Source of the DNA: Pelodictyon luteolum
Lineage (GTDB): Bacteria > Bacteroidota > Chlorobiia > Chlorobiales > Chlorobiaceae
NCBI RefSeq assembly: GCF_001622165.1
Contig: NZ_LVWG01000021.1
Location: forward strand, 79,366-143,365
Reading direction: 5' to 3'
DNA length: 64,000 nt
Every line of letters begins with the position of its first letter. Positions within the stretch are counted from its first letter, which is position 1. The notes under the pieces were generated by a model. It saw nothing but the letters and a program-made list of their open reading frames with translations. It made no database searches and was not told the DNA's origin. Below, in pieces: positions 54,201-63,129 of the stretch. A program made the translations under genes and the position numbers.

Positions 54201-55057
54201 CGACCATCACCATACGGAAGGATATCGCCCAGAAGTGCGGAAACGTCCTGGCCGACCCATCCCAGATCCACCAGGTAATCATCAACCTCTGTACCAACGC
54301 CTTCCAGGCGATGGAAGGCTCGGGCGGCACACTCACATTGGAGCTCAGCGAGATTCCGCCCGGGAGCGGACGGCTGAAAATGTTTCCCCGGATGGAACAG
54401 TCCCGGTGCATCCACCTCTCAATCTCCGACACCGGGCCCGGCATGGACGAAGCCACAATGGAGCGCATTTTCGAACCCTTCTTCACCACGAAATCCGTCA
54501 ATAAGGGCACCGGGCTCGGCCTGTCGGTCGTCCATGGCATCATCACGAGTTACAACGGCGAAATCACCGTTGAAAGCCAGCCGGGTAGCGGAGCCCCTTT
54601 TCACGTCTATCTGCCGGTCATCAACGAAGAGATCCACGAGGAGCCGATGCAGGAACCCATGTCGGGCGGAAGCGGGCGCATCCTTTTCGTCGACGACGAA
54701 ATGGCGACCGTACAGCTGATGCAGGAAATGATCCCAAAGCTCGGCTTCAGCATCGCATGCTTCAACTCGCCCCACAACGCTCTCGAGGCATACCGGAATG
54801 GTCCGGACCTGTTCGACCTGCTGTTGACCGACCTGACCATGCCGGAGATGACCGGCATCGAACTGGCTCGAAACGTCCATCAGCTCAATCCGGCACTCCC
54901 GGTCATCCTCCTTACGGGTTACGGCAAGGACATCGAACTCACCTCGCCGCTCAACCGATACGGCATCACGAAATTCCTAAAGAAACCGGTTCAGCGAAGC
55001 GAACTCGGTGCAGCAATCAATGAAGTCATTTCAGCAAACAAGCCACAACGAGCATGA
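51251..55057 (+). CDS. Multi-PAS/GAF hybrid sensor histidine kinase with receiver domain
   Basis: About 1268 residues. Order: coiled coil ([13 protein letters not shown]), PAS ([14 protein letters not shown]), two GAF domains (about 180-340 and 360-500), three PAS domains (about 520-910), HisKA with phospho-acceptor [20 protein letters not shown], HATPase ([22 protein letters not shown]), and a C-terminal receiver ([27 protein letters not shown]). No membrane helix, so it is cytoplasmic; the GAF/PAS set suggests a small ligand or redox cue. A GTG at 51209 is an alternative start. Coupled to a stand-alone receiver, then csmE. Confidence 0.88.
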   Translation: [1268 protein letters not shown]

Positions 55058-55416
55058 ACATACTGGTCATTGACGACGATGCCGCCGTCAGAAAATTCAT
55101 ATGCACGACCCTTCTGCGGGAACACCACACCGTGCTTGAGGCTGACAACGGCAAAACGGGCCTCCAGATGCTGGCCCAGCACCCGGAGGTCGAGCTGATG
55201 GTCACCGATCTCATCATGCCGGAAAAGGAGGGGATTGAAACCATCATGGAGGCCCGCCAGAGCCATCCCGACCTAAAAATCGTAGCCATGTCCGGCGGCG
55301 GAAAGGTCGGCCCTGAAAACTATCTGGTCCTGGCCGACGCCCTCGGCGCCAATGTCACCCTGAAAAAGCCCTTCAGTGCACAGGAACTGCTTCTCAGCCT
55401 GAAGTTCATGGCCTAG
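55054..55416 (+). CDS. Stand-alone response regulator receiver
   Basis: A protein of 120 residues with acidic pocket VIDDDAAVRKF, phospho-acceptor Asp in LMVTDLIMPEKEG, switch residue region VAMSGGG and the Lys in TLKKPFSAQELL. No output domain, like CheY/Spo0F. It overlaps the hybrid kinase stop by 4 bases, so the two form one phosphorelay. Confidence 0.9.
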   Translation: MNILVIDDDAAVRKFICTTLLREHHTVLEADNGKTGLQMLAQHPEVELMVTDLIMPEKEGIETIMEARQSHPDLKIVAMSGGGKVGPENYLVLADALGANVTLKKPFSAQELLLSLKFMA

Positions 55417-55543
55417 GGCCAAAGAGAAGGGGCTGCGGGGAAAAGGTTTTGACGTTAGCCGATATTTTTACGATATTGCAGAAAAGCGACCCTACCCATC
55501 ATAAGGGTAGGAAATACCAACCATTTCAGAGGAAACAACAACG

Positions 55544-55801
55544 ATGAACGGCAGCACAGGCGCATTCGTACAGGGAGCAGAAGCTTACGGAAGGCTTCTT
55601 GAGGTCTTCATCGACGGGCACTGGTGGGTGGTCGGAGACGCCCTTGAAAACATCGGAAAAACCACCAAGCGCCTTGGAGCCAACGCCTACCCCTATCTTT
55701 ACGGTGGGAGCGGAGCGGGTATGGGCCTGAGGGGTTCATCGCCGGAAGCCTCCGGGTACGCCCGGCCGGATAAGGACGTTGTAAGCAGATTCAACGACTG
55801 A
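55544..55801 (+). CDS. csmE: Chlorosome envelope protein CsmE (CsmA family)
   Basis: A protein of 85 residues: GAFVQGAEAYGRLLEVFIDG, HWWVVGDALENIGKTTKRLG, and LRGSSPEASGYARPDKDV at the end. CsmA/CsmE proteins form the baseplate-side coat of chlorosomes and bind BChl a; they are made as precursors with a trimmed C-terminus. The sequence is nearer to CsmE than to CsmA. It has its own terminator. Confidence 0.9.
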   Translation: MNGSTGAFVQGAEAYGRLLEVFIDGHWWVVGDALENIGKTTKRLGANAYPYLYGGSGAGMGLRGSSPEASGYARPDKDVVSRFND

Positions 55802-55835
55802 AGCCAGCTTTAGAGCCTAACGGCAGGAAACACCG

Positions 55836-55866
55836 CGGGACCCGATCAGGGTCCCGTTTCTTTTTG
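55836..55866 (+). terminator. Rho-independent terminator of csmE
   Basis: CGGGACCC (55836-55843) pairs with GGGTCCCG (55849-55856) with a 5-base loop and a T-rich tail. Confidence 0.92.
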
Positions 55867-55918
55867 TGCCATAGGCAACGGCCATTGCGTCCCATATGCA
55901 TCCATCCGTATACCTCAG

Positions 55919-56614
55919 TCAGGACAGGTTGTCGTAACAGTATTCAAGGCTGTCCTGCGCATGCTCTTCTCCACTCACCACTTCGAAGGTCCGGTTCCGG
56001 GCCTTCTCCAGCCATAACGAGAGTACGAGAAGTTCAGCCACGTCAGAGCGGTTCGTCCAGCCCGACCACATGTGGTCACCCTGTCCCACCACCATCGTGT
56101 GCTGAAGCGGCTCCCCGTCTTTAAGCCCGCCTGGCCGCACGATGGTGTAGCTCCTGCCATTCTGGGAAAAGATCTTTCGGATGTGTTCCTCGGCCGCAAA
56201 CTTCATGGACAGCACCCCACCGAACAGGTTGAGAGGATGGTACCAGCGGGTTACGGCAAGCGAGCTCACCAGCCCGAAATGTTTGACGCCAGCAGCCAGA
56301 GCTGCCTCAGCCAGCCTAATGACCCCATCCCTGTCCACCGAAGAAGGCGAGGAATCACCCGTCAGGGAACTGGATCCTACCGCAGAAATCACACCCGTGC
56401 AACCAGCAACGGCCTTGTCGAGTGCAGCGCGGTCCTGCAGAGTACCAACAGCAATCTCCACATCGGCATCAAAACCCGATGCTCGGTCCCGTGAACGGAC
56501 AAGCGCACGTACAGGAATATTGTAATGCCGAAGCCGCTTCACAACCCAATTCCCGGTACGGCCGCTTGCTCCCGCAACAAGCACCCTGCCACTGAAAAGA
56601 TCCCTGCTATCCAT
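55919..56614 (-). CDS. NAD(P)-binding atypical SDR (NmrA/SDR_a5-like)
   Basis: A protein of 231 residues with the extended-SDR nucleotide loop VLVAGASGRTGNWVVKRL and VRALVRSRDRA, the TGVISAVGSSS strand, LVSSLAVTRWYHPLN and TIVRPGGLKDGEP. Related proteins serve in photosynthetic organisms as chaperone-like or quinone-binding factors; function here is not clear. Orientation is opposite to csmE and the pentapeptide gene. Confidence 0.85.
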   Translation of the reverse strand: MDSRDLFSGRVLVAGASGRTGNWVVKRLRHYNIPVRALVRSRDRASGFDADVEIAVGTLQDRAALDKAVAGCTGVISAVGSSSLTGDSSPSSVDRDGVIRLAEAALAAGVKHFGLVSSLAVTRWYHPLNLFGGVLSMKFAAEEHIRKIFSQNGRSYTIVRPGGLKDGEPLQHTMVVGQGDHMWSGWTNRSDVAELLVLSLWLEKARNRTFEVVSGEEHAQDSLEYCYDNLS

Positions 56615-56743
56615 GGTGTTCCCTTGGTTTATAATTACAGATGTTCTACCGTTACTAACATGGGAGTCTCAGCCAAAAGTTTCGTACGGCGCCCTGAATT
56701 CATTACTTTTCCTTCATACAGCATCAACCCAGACCAAGCCGTC

Positions 56744-58087
56744 ATGAAGCCTCAGCTCCTGCACAGGATCCTCGCTCTCGCCCTTGTCCTCACCCTCTGG
56801 CCAAAGGGCGCACCTGCGTTTGACCGCGATGCCCTCCAGATGCTGAAAGGAAGCGTCGCGGGGTGGAACAGCATGCGCGACGCCACTCACGGCTCCACCA
56901 TCGACCTCTACAAAGCAGATCTTGAGGATGCCGAGCTTTCCGGGGCGAACCTCGGCCGCACGGTCCTCATCCGTTCCGACCTCAGCGGCGCAAATCTCAA
57001 CGGAGCGAATCTCCGGGAAGCGAATCTCGCCATGGCCTTCATCAGGAAAGCCGACATGAAGGGGGCGGACCTCACGGGAGCCTGGCTTGTGAAGGCAAAC
57101 CTGAAAAGCTCATTCATGAACGGCTCCAGCTTCAGGGGAGCGAACCTCCTCGGGGCCAACCTTCGCTGGAGTTCGCTGAGAAAAGCCGACATGACGGGCG
57201 CCAACCTGTCAAACACCGTGCTCTTTGAAGCCAATCTTGCCGGAGCGGACCTCAGCGGAGCGAACCTCTCGGGCGCGACGTTCCTGCCGAACGCGAACCT
57301 AGACGGAGCGATACTGTCCGCAAGCACCATCCTGCCCTCCGGCGCCCGTGCGGATACAGGCTGGTGCAGCCGAAACCGCGCCCGTTTCGTCAACGGGACT
57401 CCGGGGACAACGCCATCCTGGTCCGAAAAACCTGCCGTTGAATACCTCCCCCCTGCAGTACACAAAGCAGGAACAGCCCGAGAAGGAGTACCCATGCCGG
57501 CCGTCGCTGCCGAAAAGCAGCAGGAACTCCTCTTTGAGGACGTGGAGGCATGGAACCGGATGCGCAGGGACAATCCCGCAATGAAGGTCGAGCTGAAAAA
57601 GGAAAAACTCGAAAGCAGCTCGCTGGAGGGTGCTGACTTCCGTCAGGCCGATCTCGGAGACAGCCGTTTCAGCGGATCCACCCTCGATAATGCCGACATG
57701 AGGGGTGCGAACCTCAGGAACGCGGACATGAAAAAAGCCGACCTGAAATCAGCAAATCTCGGCGGGGCATGCCTTGAGGGTGCGAACCTTGATCGGGCTT
57801 TTTTGAAGGATGCGGACCTCAGTGGAGCAAACCTCCGGGGGACCATGCTCTACGGAGCGACCCTCAGCGGCGCAAACCTCGCCGGCGCAGACCTCAGCGG
57901 CGCATCACTCTTTGATGCCGACCTCCGGGGTGCAAACCTCGTAGGAGCCAATATTGAAGGAGCCAATGTCATGGACGCAGATTTCACCGATGCAGTTTTT
58001 TCCAGTACGACAACGCTGCCGTCGGGGAAAAAGGCGACGAAAAGCTGGGCCGCCATGCAGCGCGCACGGTTCCAGATACACAAGTAA
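56744..58087 (+). CDS. Secreted pentapeptide-repeat protein
   Basis: A protein of 447 residues with a signal peptide (about residues 1-25, ending PAFD) and two blocks of A(D/N)LxX pentapeptides (about 55-185 and 290-440) split by a Pro-rich linker. Each block should fold as a square right-handed beta-helix. Both blocks are preceded by a similar segment (LKGSVAGWNSMRDAT and LFEDVEAWNRMRRDN) and end with the same LPSGxxA motif, so the gene arose by duplication. Exported pentapeptide proteins with this twin layout have no known role. Confidence 0.88.
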   Translation: MKPQLLHRILALALVLTLWPKGAPAFDRDALQMLKGSVAGWNSMRDATHGSTIDLYKADLEDAELSGANLGRTVLIRSDLSGANLNGANLREANLAMAFIRKADMKGADLTGAWLVKANLKSSFMNGSSFRGANLLGANLRWSSLRKADMTGANLSNTVLFEANLAGADLSGANLSGATFLPNANLDGAILSASTILPSGARADTGWCSRNRARFVNGTPGTTPSWSEKPAVEYLPPAVHKAGTAREGVPMPAVAAEKQQELLFEDVEAWNRMRRDNPAMKVELKKEKLESSSLEGADFRQADLGDSRFSGSTLDNADMRGANLRNADMKKADLKSANLGGACLEGANLDRAFLKDADLSGANLRGTMLYGATLSGANLAGADLSGASLFDADLRGANLVGANIEGANVMDADFTDAVFSSTTTLPSGKKATKSWAAMQRARFQIHK

Positions 58088-58104
58088 CAGAGACGGAGCT
58101 CACG

Positions 58105-58338
58105 ATGGCAAATATCCTTGTCGCCAGTTACTACAGCAGATGGGACATACACACCCATACGGGAAGAATCGCCCTGTACGATTCAAGCTGCCAGCTGATA
58201 GAGAACCATGCATTCACCGACCCTGCTGAATTTCAGGTCGTCGTCAGCATGCTGCGCAATGAAAAGCCCCTGTGGTATGAAACCGAAGCGCATCACCTCC
58301 GGGCCGGAAACGAACCGGCAGGTGAGGCCGAGGACTGA
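58105..58338 (+). CDS. Hypothetical protein, 77 residues
   Basis: Starts 18 bases after the pentapeptide-repeat stop, with GGAG upstream, and ends in an acidic tail. A short beta-rich segment (NILVASYYSRWDIHTHTGRI) carries two His. No family recognised. Converges with the 97-residue gene, with only 7 bases between the stops. Confidence 0.6.
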   Translation: MANILVASYYSRWDIHTHTGRIALYDSSCQLIENHAFTDPAEFQVVVSMLRNEKPLWYETEAHHLRAGNEPAGEAED

Positions 58339-58345
58339 GCCGCCC

Positions 58346-58639
58346 TTACTTCTTGATAGAGAGCACAGGAAAGCGCTTCCTGTATACGAGATGGTGGAAA
58401 AGACGCGTCCGGGAGATGTTCGGATCGCTTGCAGGCAGGCGGTGGGTCTTGCCGGTACGGGTCACGACGTCAATGGTACCATCGCTGTTGACGCCGGTCA
58501 CCGTCCAGAACTTGTCAACCACGTAATGGTACTCTTCTCCGCGCGCCAGAGGATATACCTGACGAGCACGTGGACCGGGGCTGTAAGAGCTTTTTGCTTT
58601 GTGGTAGACAATGGTGTCACCAACCCTGAAACTGATCAT
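58346..58639 (-). CDS. Hypothetical protein, 97 residues, SH3-like
   Basis: The ATG at 58639 has a perfect AAGGAGG five bases before it, which decides the start over a longer frame at 58723. The sequence (FRVGDTIVYHKAKSSYSPGP, then VDKFWTVTGVNSDGTIDVVT and TRTGKTHRLPASD) is beta-rich and looks like a small barrel (SH3/KOW-like). Function unknown. Confidence 0.68.
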   Translation of the reverse strand: MISFRVGDTIVYHKAKSSYSPGPRARQVYPLARGEEYHYVVDKFWTVTGVNSDGTIDVVTRTGKTHRLPASDPNISRTRLFHHLVYRKRFPVLSIKK

Positions 58640-58814
58640 CTCGACCTCCTTCCCGGCATCTTCGGCCGGCAGTTTGAAACTTATTTTGTTGGTAAAACCT
58701 GTAAGGTAATAAAAAGACGCCACACGGCAAAACCGCCTGTTTTGCGGGGCGCCTGACCAGGGTCGGAAACAACAAACAAGAAAGGGGGAAACCTCAGGAG
58801 AAGCTGAGAGGAAC

Positions 58815-59489
58815 TCAGCAACTTTTACGCAGGATCATCGCATACTCGTTCATGTCGGACATCGGACGGTTTTTCACGTAGAGACTCCACTCCACATCCA
58901 CGTATGCCCCGTCTCCGGTCAGGAACTTGGAATTGAAGGTGAAAATGCCGTCGTCAGGACTGTCCTCCCTGAGTGCGCTTTCGACATCGGGGTAGTCTTC
59001 CGGATGAATGATGCTGTCGAGACGCGCATCATGGAGCGCATTTTTCTCATAGGCAAGAAACTTCTCGATGGATCCCGTCAGCTCCACGATGCGGGCGGCA
59101 TGGTCGAGCACCGCATAGGCCTCAATGACCGGCTTGTACATCCCTCCGTAACGCCCGATATGCATCCGGACCTGACGAAGCAGCCCTTCGATGTACATAC
59201 GGTAACGGGAAAGCAGGAGTGCGTTGCCGAGCGGATCGGAAGAGGATGCAGGCGAATGACCGCTGAGCAGCCACTCAATGTCCGCACCATCGCGCTCCAG
59301 ACGGGCCAGCATTTTCTTGCCTGGAAGACAGCGGCCTTTCAGGTAGGGGGTCATCTGGGCAGGATACTTGATGCCCGCCACTTTGCAGAACGCATTGACT
59401 GAGCCGTGCTTCTTCAGAATATACTCCCTCAGGCGCTGACTGAAGCCGTTGCGCGAAGAGAGAGGATGCGATATGCTGCTGGGGGTCAT
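58815..59489 (-). CDS. Helix-turn-helix protein with PAS domain
   Basis: A protein of 224 residues. Residues 15-75 form an XRE/CI-type HTH (LREYILKKHGSVNAFCKVAG and QMTPYLKGRCLPGKKMLARL); residues 115-220 form a PAS-like fold (KNALHDARLDSIIHPEDYPD, then FLTGDGAYVDVEWSLYVKN). The PAS core keeps the PAC-like end. It could be a small-molecule- or redox-sensing transcription regulator; target unknown. About 100 bases upstream of its start, kup ends on the same strand. Confidence 0.8.
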   Translation of the reverse strand: MTPSSISHPLSSRNGFSQRLREYILKKHGSVNAFCKVAGIKYPAQMTPYLKGRCLPGKKMLARLERDGADIEWLLSGHSPASSSDPLGNALLLSRYRMYIEGLLRQVRMHIGRYGGMYKPVIEAYAVLDHAARIVELTGSIEKFLAYEKNALHDARLDSIIHPEDYPDVESALREDSPDDGIFTFNSKFLTGDGAYVDVEWSLYVKNRPMSDMNEYAMILRKSC

Positions 59490-59588
59490 GAAGTCACCTT
59501 GGGCCTGAAGGGCCGGTTTTCATTCAATGGTTGAACTACCCTTAAATATAACACTTTTATCCACCATGCAAGATTATAGTCAAACCGC

Positions 59589-61520
59589 CTATATCTGCAC
59601 CTGGACACCGATTTCGATAACCTGACCTGACGGGAGGTCGTAGTATGCTGTCGCACTCAGCGCATTGCGGGCCATAAGTGCAAAGAGTTTCTTGCGTGAA
59701 GGGAACATCTTGGTCTTCTCTCCGGCAACAATCTTTTCGCGACTCAGGAAAAAGCTGATACCCTCCGGCTTGAAATTCAAGCCCTGCTGGTTCGCCAGAG
59801 CCAGCACCTGACCAATATTGGGATATTCAAGGAATCCGTAGCGGGCGATCACGCGGGTGAAACCATCTCCCAGCCGGTTGACCTCGATCTTGCGGCTGTT
59901 CGGAACCCTCGGGACCCGTTCAGTGCTGAAATGGAACAGCGCCACCTCGGAATGCAGCACCTTGTTATGGCGGAGGTTGTGCAGAAGCGCAATAGGAACC
60001 ACGTCCGGGTTCGCCGTGAGGTAAACCACCTGCCCCGGAACCCTTTGCGGCTGCTGCAGAGCCAGACTCTGCATGAACTCGTCGACGGTGAGGGTGCGAT
60101 CCTTGAGCTGGCGCATAAGGAGCTTCCGGCCCTGCTTCCAGGTGTTCATGATGGCAAACATGACGAAGGCTACCACAAGCGGCACCCATGCGCCGTGGAA
60201 CAGCTTGCTCATGCTGGCGCCGAAAAAGGAGAGGTCCACGGCGGCGAAAAAGGTGATCATCACGTTGAGGGCCGCAGGGTTCCATTTCCAAAGGTCGCGG
60301 GCTATGTAGTAGAAAAGTATGGTGGAAATAAGCATCGTTGCCGTAACAGCCACACCATAAGCGGCGGCCAGCTTGCTTGATGAACCAAACCAGGCAACGA
60401 TACCGATGGTTCCAACCATCAGCGACCAGTTGGCCGCAGGTACGTATATCTGGCCCATGTGACGCGCCGAAGTGTGCGTCACCGTAAGACGTGGTAGATA
60501 ACCGAGCTGTATGGCCTGCTGGGTGAGGGAAAAAACGCCGGTGATCAATGCCTGCGAAGCGATGATGGTGGCCGAGGTTGCAAGGAGCACCATCGGAATC
60601 ATGGCCCAGGAAGGCACCAGACCGTAAAACGGGTGGTGAGCCTCGCCGGGAGAAGAAAGAAGAAGTGCACCCTGCCCGAAATAGTTGAGCAAGAGCGCCG
60701 GCAGAACCAGAAGAAACCATGTGAGACGGATCGGGCGTCGGCCGAAATGACCCATGTCGGCGTAGAGAGCCTCGGCACCGGTCACAGACAGAAACACCGC
60801 GCCGAGCACCGTGAACCCTTTGAGGTTGTTGCCAAGCAGGAAAGAGATCCCGTGCCAGGGAAGCATAGCCTCGAGAACCTGCGGGTACTTGATGATCTCG
60901 ATAATGCCGAGGATGGCGATTGCCATAAACCATACAAGAATGATCGGGCCGAACAGTGCGCCAACACGGGCCGTTCCATTATGCTGGAACAAAAAGAGTC
61001 CCGCAAGCACCAGCATGGTAAGCGGGATGACCATATCATGGAAGGCAGGCGCGATTATCTGGAGACCCTCGATGGCACTGAGCACCGAAATGGCGGGAGT
61101 GATCATCCCGTCACCGTAGAGCAGCGATGCGCCGAAGAGCCCGATGGCAACAAGCAGCCAGCGCTCATAGCCACGGTTTCGGCTGTGGGTGATGATCAAG
61201 GCTGTAAGAGCGAGGATGCCTCCTTCACCATCGTTGTCGGCCCGCATGATGAAGGTCAGGTACTTTAGCCCGACGATGAGGACCAGCGCCCAGAACAGGA
61301 GCGAAAGAACCCCAAGCACGTTGCCGGGCGAAGCCGAGATGCCGTATTCGCCGTGAAAACACTCCCGGACGGCATACAGTGGGCTCGTTCCGATGTCGCC
61401 GAAGACCACACCAAGGGCGGCAAGCGAGAGCCCCGCAAGCCGTTTCATACCGGACTGGGCGTGATCAGTCTTCACCGAACTACGTCTATCAGGATCGTCA
61501 GTCTTGGATGCTATGCTCAT
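59589..61520 (-). CDS. kup: KUP-family potassium transporter
   Basis: A protein of 643 residues with the N-terminal GVVFGDIGTSPLYAVRECF motif, about 12 membrane helices, the SATIIASQALITGVFSLTQQ segment and a C-terminal cytoplasmic domain. It is a K+/H+ symporter. An NT extension with charged residues (about 1-25) is present. A gap of 590 bases separates it from the rlpA-like gene. Confidence 0.96.
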   Translation of the reverse strand: MSIASKTDDPDRRSSVKTDHAQSGMKRLAGLSLAALGVVFGDIGTSPLYAVRECFHGEYGISASPGNVLGVLSLLFWALVLIVGLKYLTFIMRADNDGEGGILALTALIITHSRNRGYERWLLVAIGLFGASLLYGDGMITPAISVLSAIEGLQIIAPAFHDMVIPLTMLVLAGLFLFQHNGTARVGALFGPIILVWFMAIAILGIIEIIKYPQVLEAMLPWHGISFLLGNNLKGFTVLGAVFLSVTGAEALYADMGHFGRRPIRLTWFLLVLPALLLNYFGQGALLLSSPGEAHHPFYGLVPSWAMIPMVLLATSATIIASQALITGVFSLTQQAIQLGYLPRLTVTHTSARHMGQIYVPAANWSLMVGTIGIVAWFGSSSKLAAAYGVAVTATMLISTILFYYIARDLWKWNPAALNVMITFFAAVDLSFFGASMSKLFHGAWVPLVVAFVMFAIMNTWKQGRKLLMRQLKDRTLTVDEFMQSLALQQPQRVPGQVVYLTANPDVVPIALLHNLRHNKVLHSEVALFHFSTERVPRVPNSRKIEVNRLGDGFTRVIARYGFLEYPNIGQVLALANQQGLNFKPEGISFFLSREKIVAGEKTKMFPSRKKLFALMARNALSATAYYDLPSGQVIEIGVQVQI

Positions 61521-62109
61521 TCGTGAAAATAGAAGTGGGGGGGGCTACCGCAACCCAATGGTCTATACTGCGGAAGCGGTCGTCGATCGACACCCGGCGA
61601 TGAACCGGTAAACTCCTAAAGATGCCCGCCATCAGGGAACGACGCAACGCAGGATGGCCGACGCTGCAGAAGAGCGAGACAAATGAAGCGAAGCTAGCTG
61701 TCAGCATACGGTAACATTCAATGCAATGCATATCTGTGCAGGTGTCAATATAGGGAATAGTTGCCAAACCAAACAATGCCCGCCACCAACAAGGAACCCT
61801 GACAGCCCGCAAACAGCAATGAATAATATTCACAATAAAGAATCAAAATACGCACATTTCAAGGAAATTGCTTTTAAAAACAAAGCGGAAAATCAAAAGG
61901 CAAAGAGTCGGCGCCGCAACCGCAAAGCCGCATCAAATCGCCAGAACCGCCTATAAATACAGGGGATTGCGCTGAATTTGGACATATGGGTAGGCCCGTC
62001 GTATATTAATCATACGATCACGAATGAATATTGGCCTGATTTTTATTCATAATTATAGCATACCGACACGCATGCTGCAGGCTGAACGCGAACAATAAAT
62101 GAACACTCT
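61521..62109. other. Intergenic region between kup and the rlpA-like gene
   Basis: About 590 bases. It holds promoters of two divergent genes. A short imperfect palindrome TCGTAT/ATACGA spans 61999-62017. A 45-codon, very basic frame (ATG at 61819) shows no family likeness and may be chance. No RNA gene recognised. Confidence 0.45.
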
Positions 62110-62616
62110 ATGGGCACGAGAAAGCTCTTTTTCCCCACAATTCTGATTCTGCTGGCAATTACCACAGTAACATCCTGCCAGAGCTCCATCCAGATTTCCA
62201 ATCAATCCCTCCGCACCGAAAGCACCGAAAGCGGCTCAGCGCCGGAGTTCGAAGCCGTTGCGGAACATACTGCCGTCGACAGCAACTGCGGACTCCTCCT
62301 CGTCACTGAAGGGGTAGCATCATTCTATGCCGACCGCTTTCATGGGCGAGTGACGGCAAATGGCGAAAGATTCAACATGGACGCCCTGACCGCAGCACAC
62401 CGCACCCTGCCCTTCGGCACCTGGGTCCGGGTCACCAACATGGAAAACGGCAAAGAGGTCATGGTCCGCATCAACGACCGCGGCCCCTATATCAATGGGA
62501 GAATCATCGACCTTTCGCGCGGAGCTGCCCGTGAGATCGGGCTCATAAAACCGGGCACAGGCGCAGTGAAGCTCGAAGCATTCGAAACCAATCCTGAAGC
62601 CGCATTCAACGGCTGA
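62110..62616 (+). CDS. rlpA: RlpA-family septal-ring lipoprotein (lytic transglycosylase-like)
   Basis: A protein of 168 residues with a lipoprotein signal (TTVTSCQ lipobox), then the double-psi beta-barrel: [56 protein letters not shown]. RlpA lytic enzymes cleave glycan strands lacking stem peptides during cell separation. The SPOR domain of long RlpA forms is missing. Confidence 0.9.
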   Translation: MGTRKLFFPTILILLAITTVTSCQSSIQISNQSLRTESTESGSAPEFEAVAEHTAVDSNCGLLLVTEGVASFYADRFHGRVTANGERFNMDALTAAHRTLPFGTWVRVTNMENGKEVMVRINDRGPYINGRIIDLSRGAAREIGLIKPGTGAVKLEAFETNPEAAFNG

Positions 62617-62706
62617 CAACCCCCCGCATAATGACAATGGGGAAGGTGAGGATGTAATTGCCTATATTAAAAAAAGTGAAGGCGCACCTCAATCCAGCCA
62701 ACCCTC

Positions 62707-63126
62707 ATGGCACCAAAGGAACTGCTCAAGAGACTCGCGGCCGTAGCACTCCTCGTCACGGCAAGCCCCGTTGCCCAGGCTGAGCCGGAACCTGTTGCCG
62801 ACATCCCGATTTCAGGGTTGCCGCCCGCCGTCTCCTTAATTGATGAAGGAAGCGCATCCTATTATGCCCTGCGATTCCACGGAAGGAGAACCGCAAGCGG
62901 AGAAAAACATGACGGTGAGGACCTCACAGCTGCGCACCGCACACTCCCCTTCGGCACCAACGTGAGGGTCACCAACCTCCGCAACGGCAAACAGGTGGTC
63001 GTTCGCATCAACGACCGGGGCCCGTTCCGCAAAGGACGGATCATCGACGTTTCGCCTGCAGCTGCAAGAGAGATCGGACTCATCAGAAGCGGAACGACCA
63101 AGGTGCGAATCGAAGCCCTCGACTGA
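62707..63126 (+). CDS. RlpA-family protein, second copy
   Basis: A protein of 139 residues with a signal peptide (cleavage near AQAEPE, no lipobox Cys) and one RlpA barrel: [56 protein letters not shown]. It is closely similar to the previous gene and lies 90 bases downstream, a tandem duplication with one lipidated and one soluble form. Confidence 0.9.
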   Translation: MAPKELLKRLAAVALLVTASPVAQAEPEPVADIPISGLPPAVSLIDEGSASYYALRFHGRRTASGEKHDGEDLTAAHRTLPFGTNVRVTNLRNGKQVVVRINDRGPFRKGRIIDVSPAAAREIGLIRSGTTKVRIEALD

Positions 63127-63129
63127 GAC

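Noticed and set aside
58105..58756. Plus-strand frames overlapping the 97-residue minus-strand gene
   Set aside because: The minus-strand gene has a perfect AAGGAGG before its ATG, so the overlapping plus-strand frame from 58208 is a shadow.
61819..61956. 45-codon very basic frame between kup and rlpA
   Set aside because: Composition is Lys/Arg/Asn-rich without pattern; no clear ribosome binding site; likely chance, kept only as a note in the gap entry.
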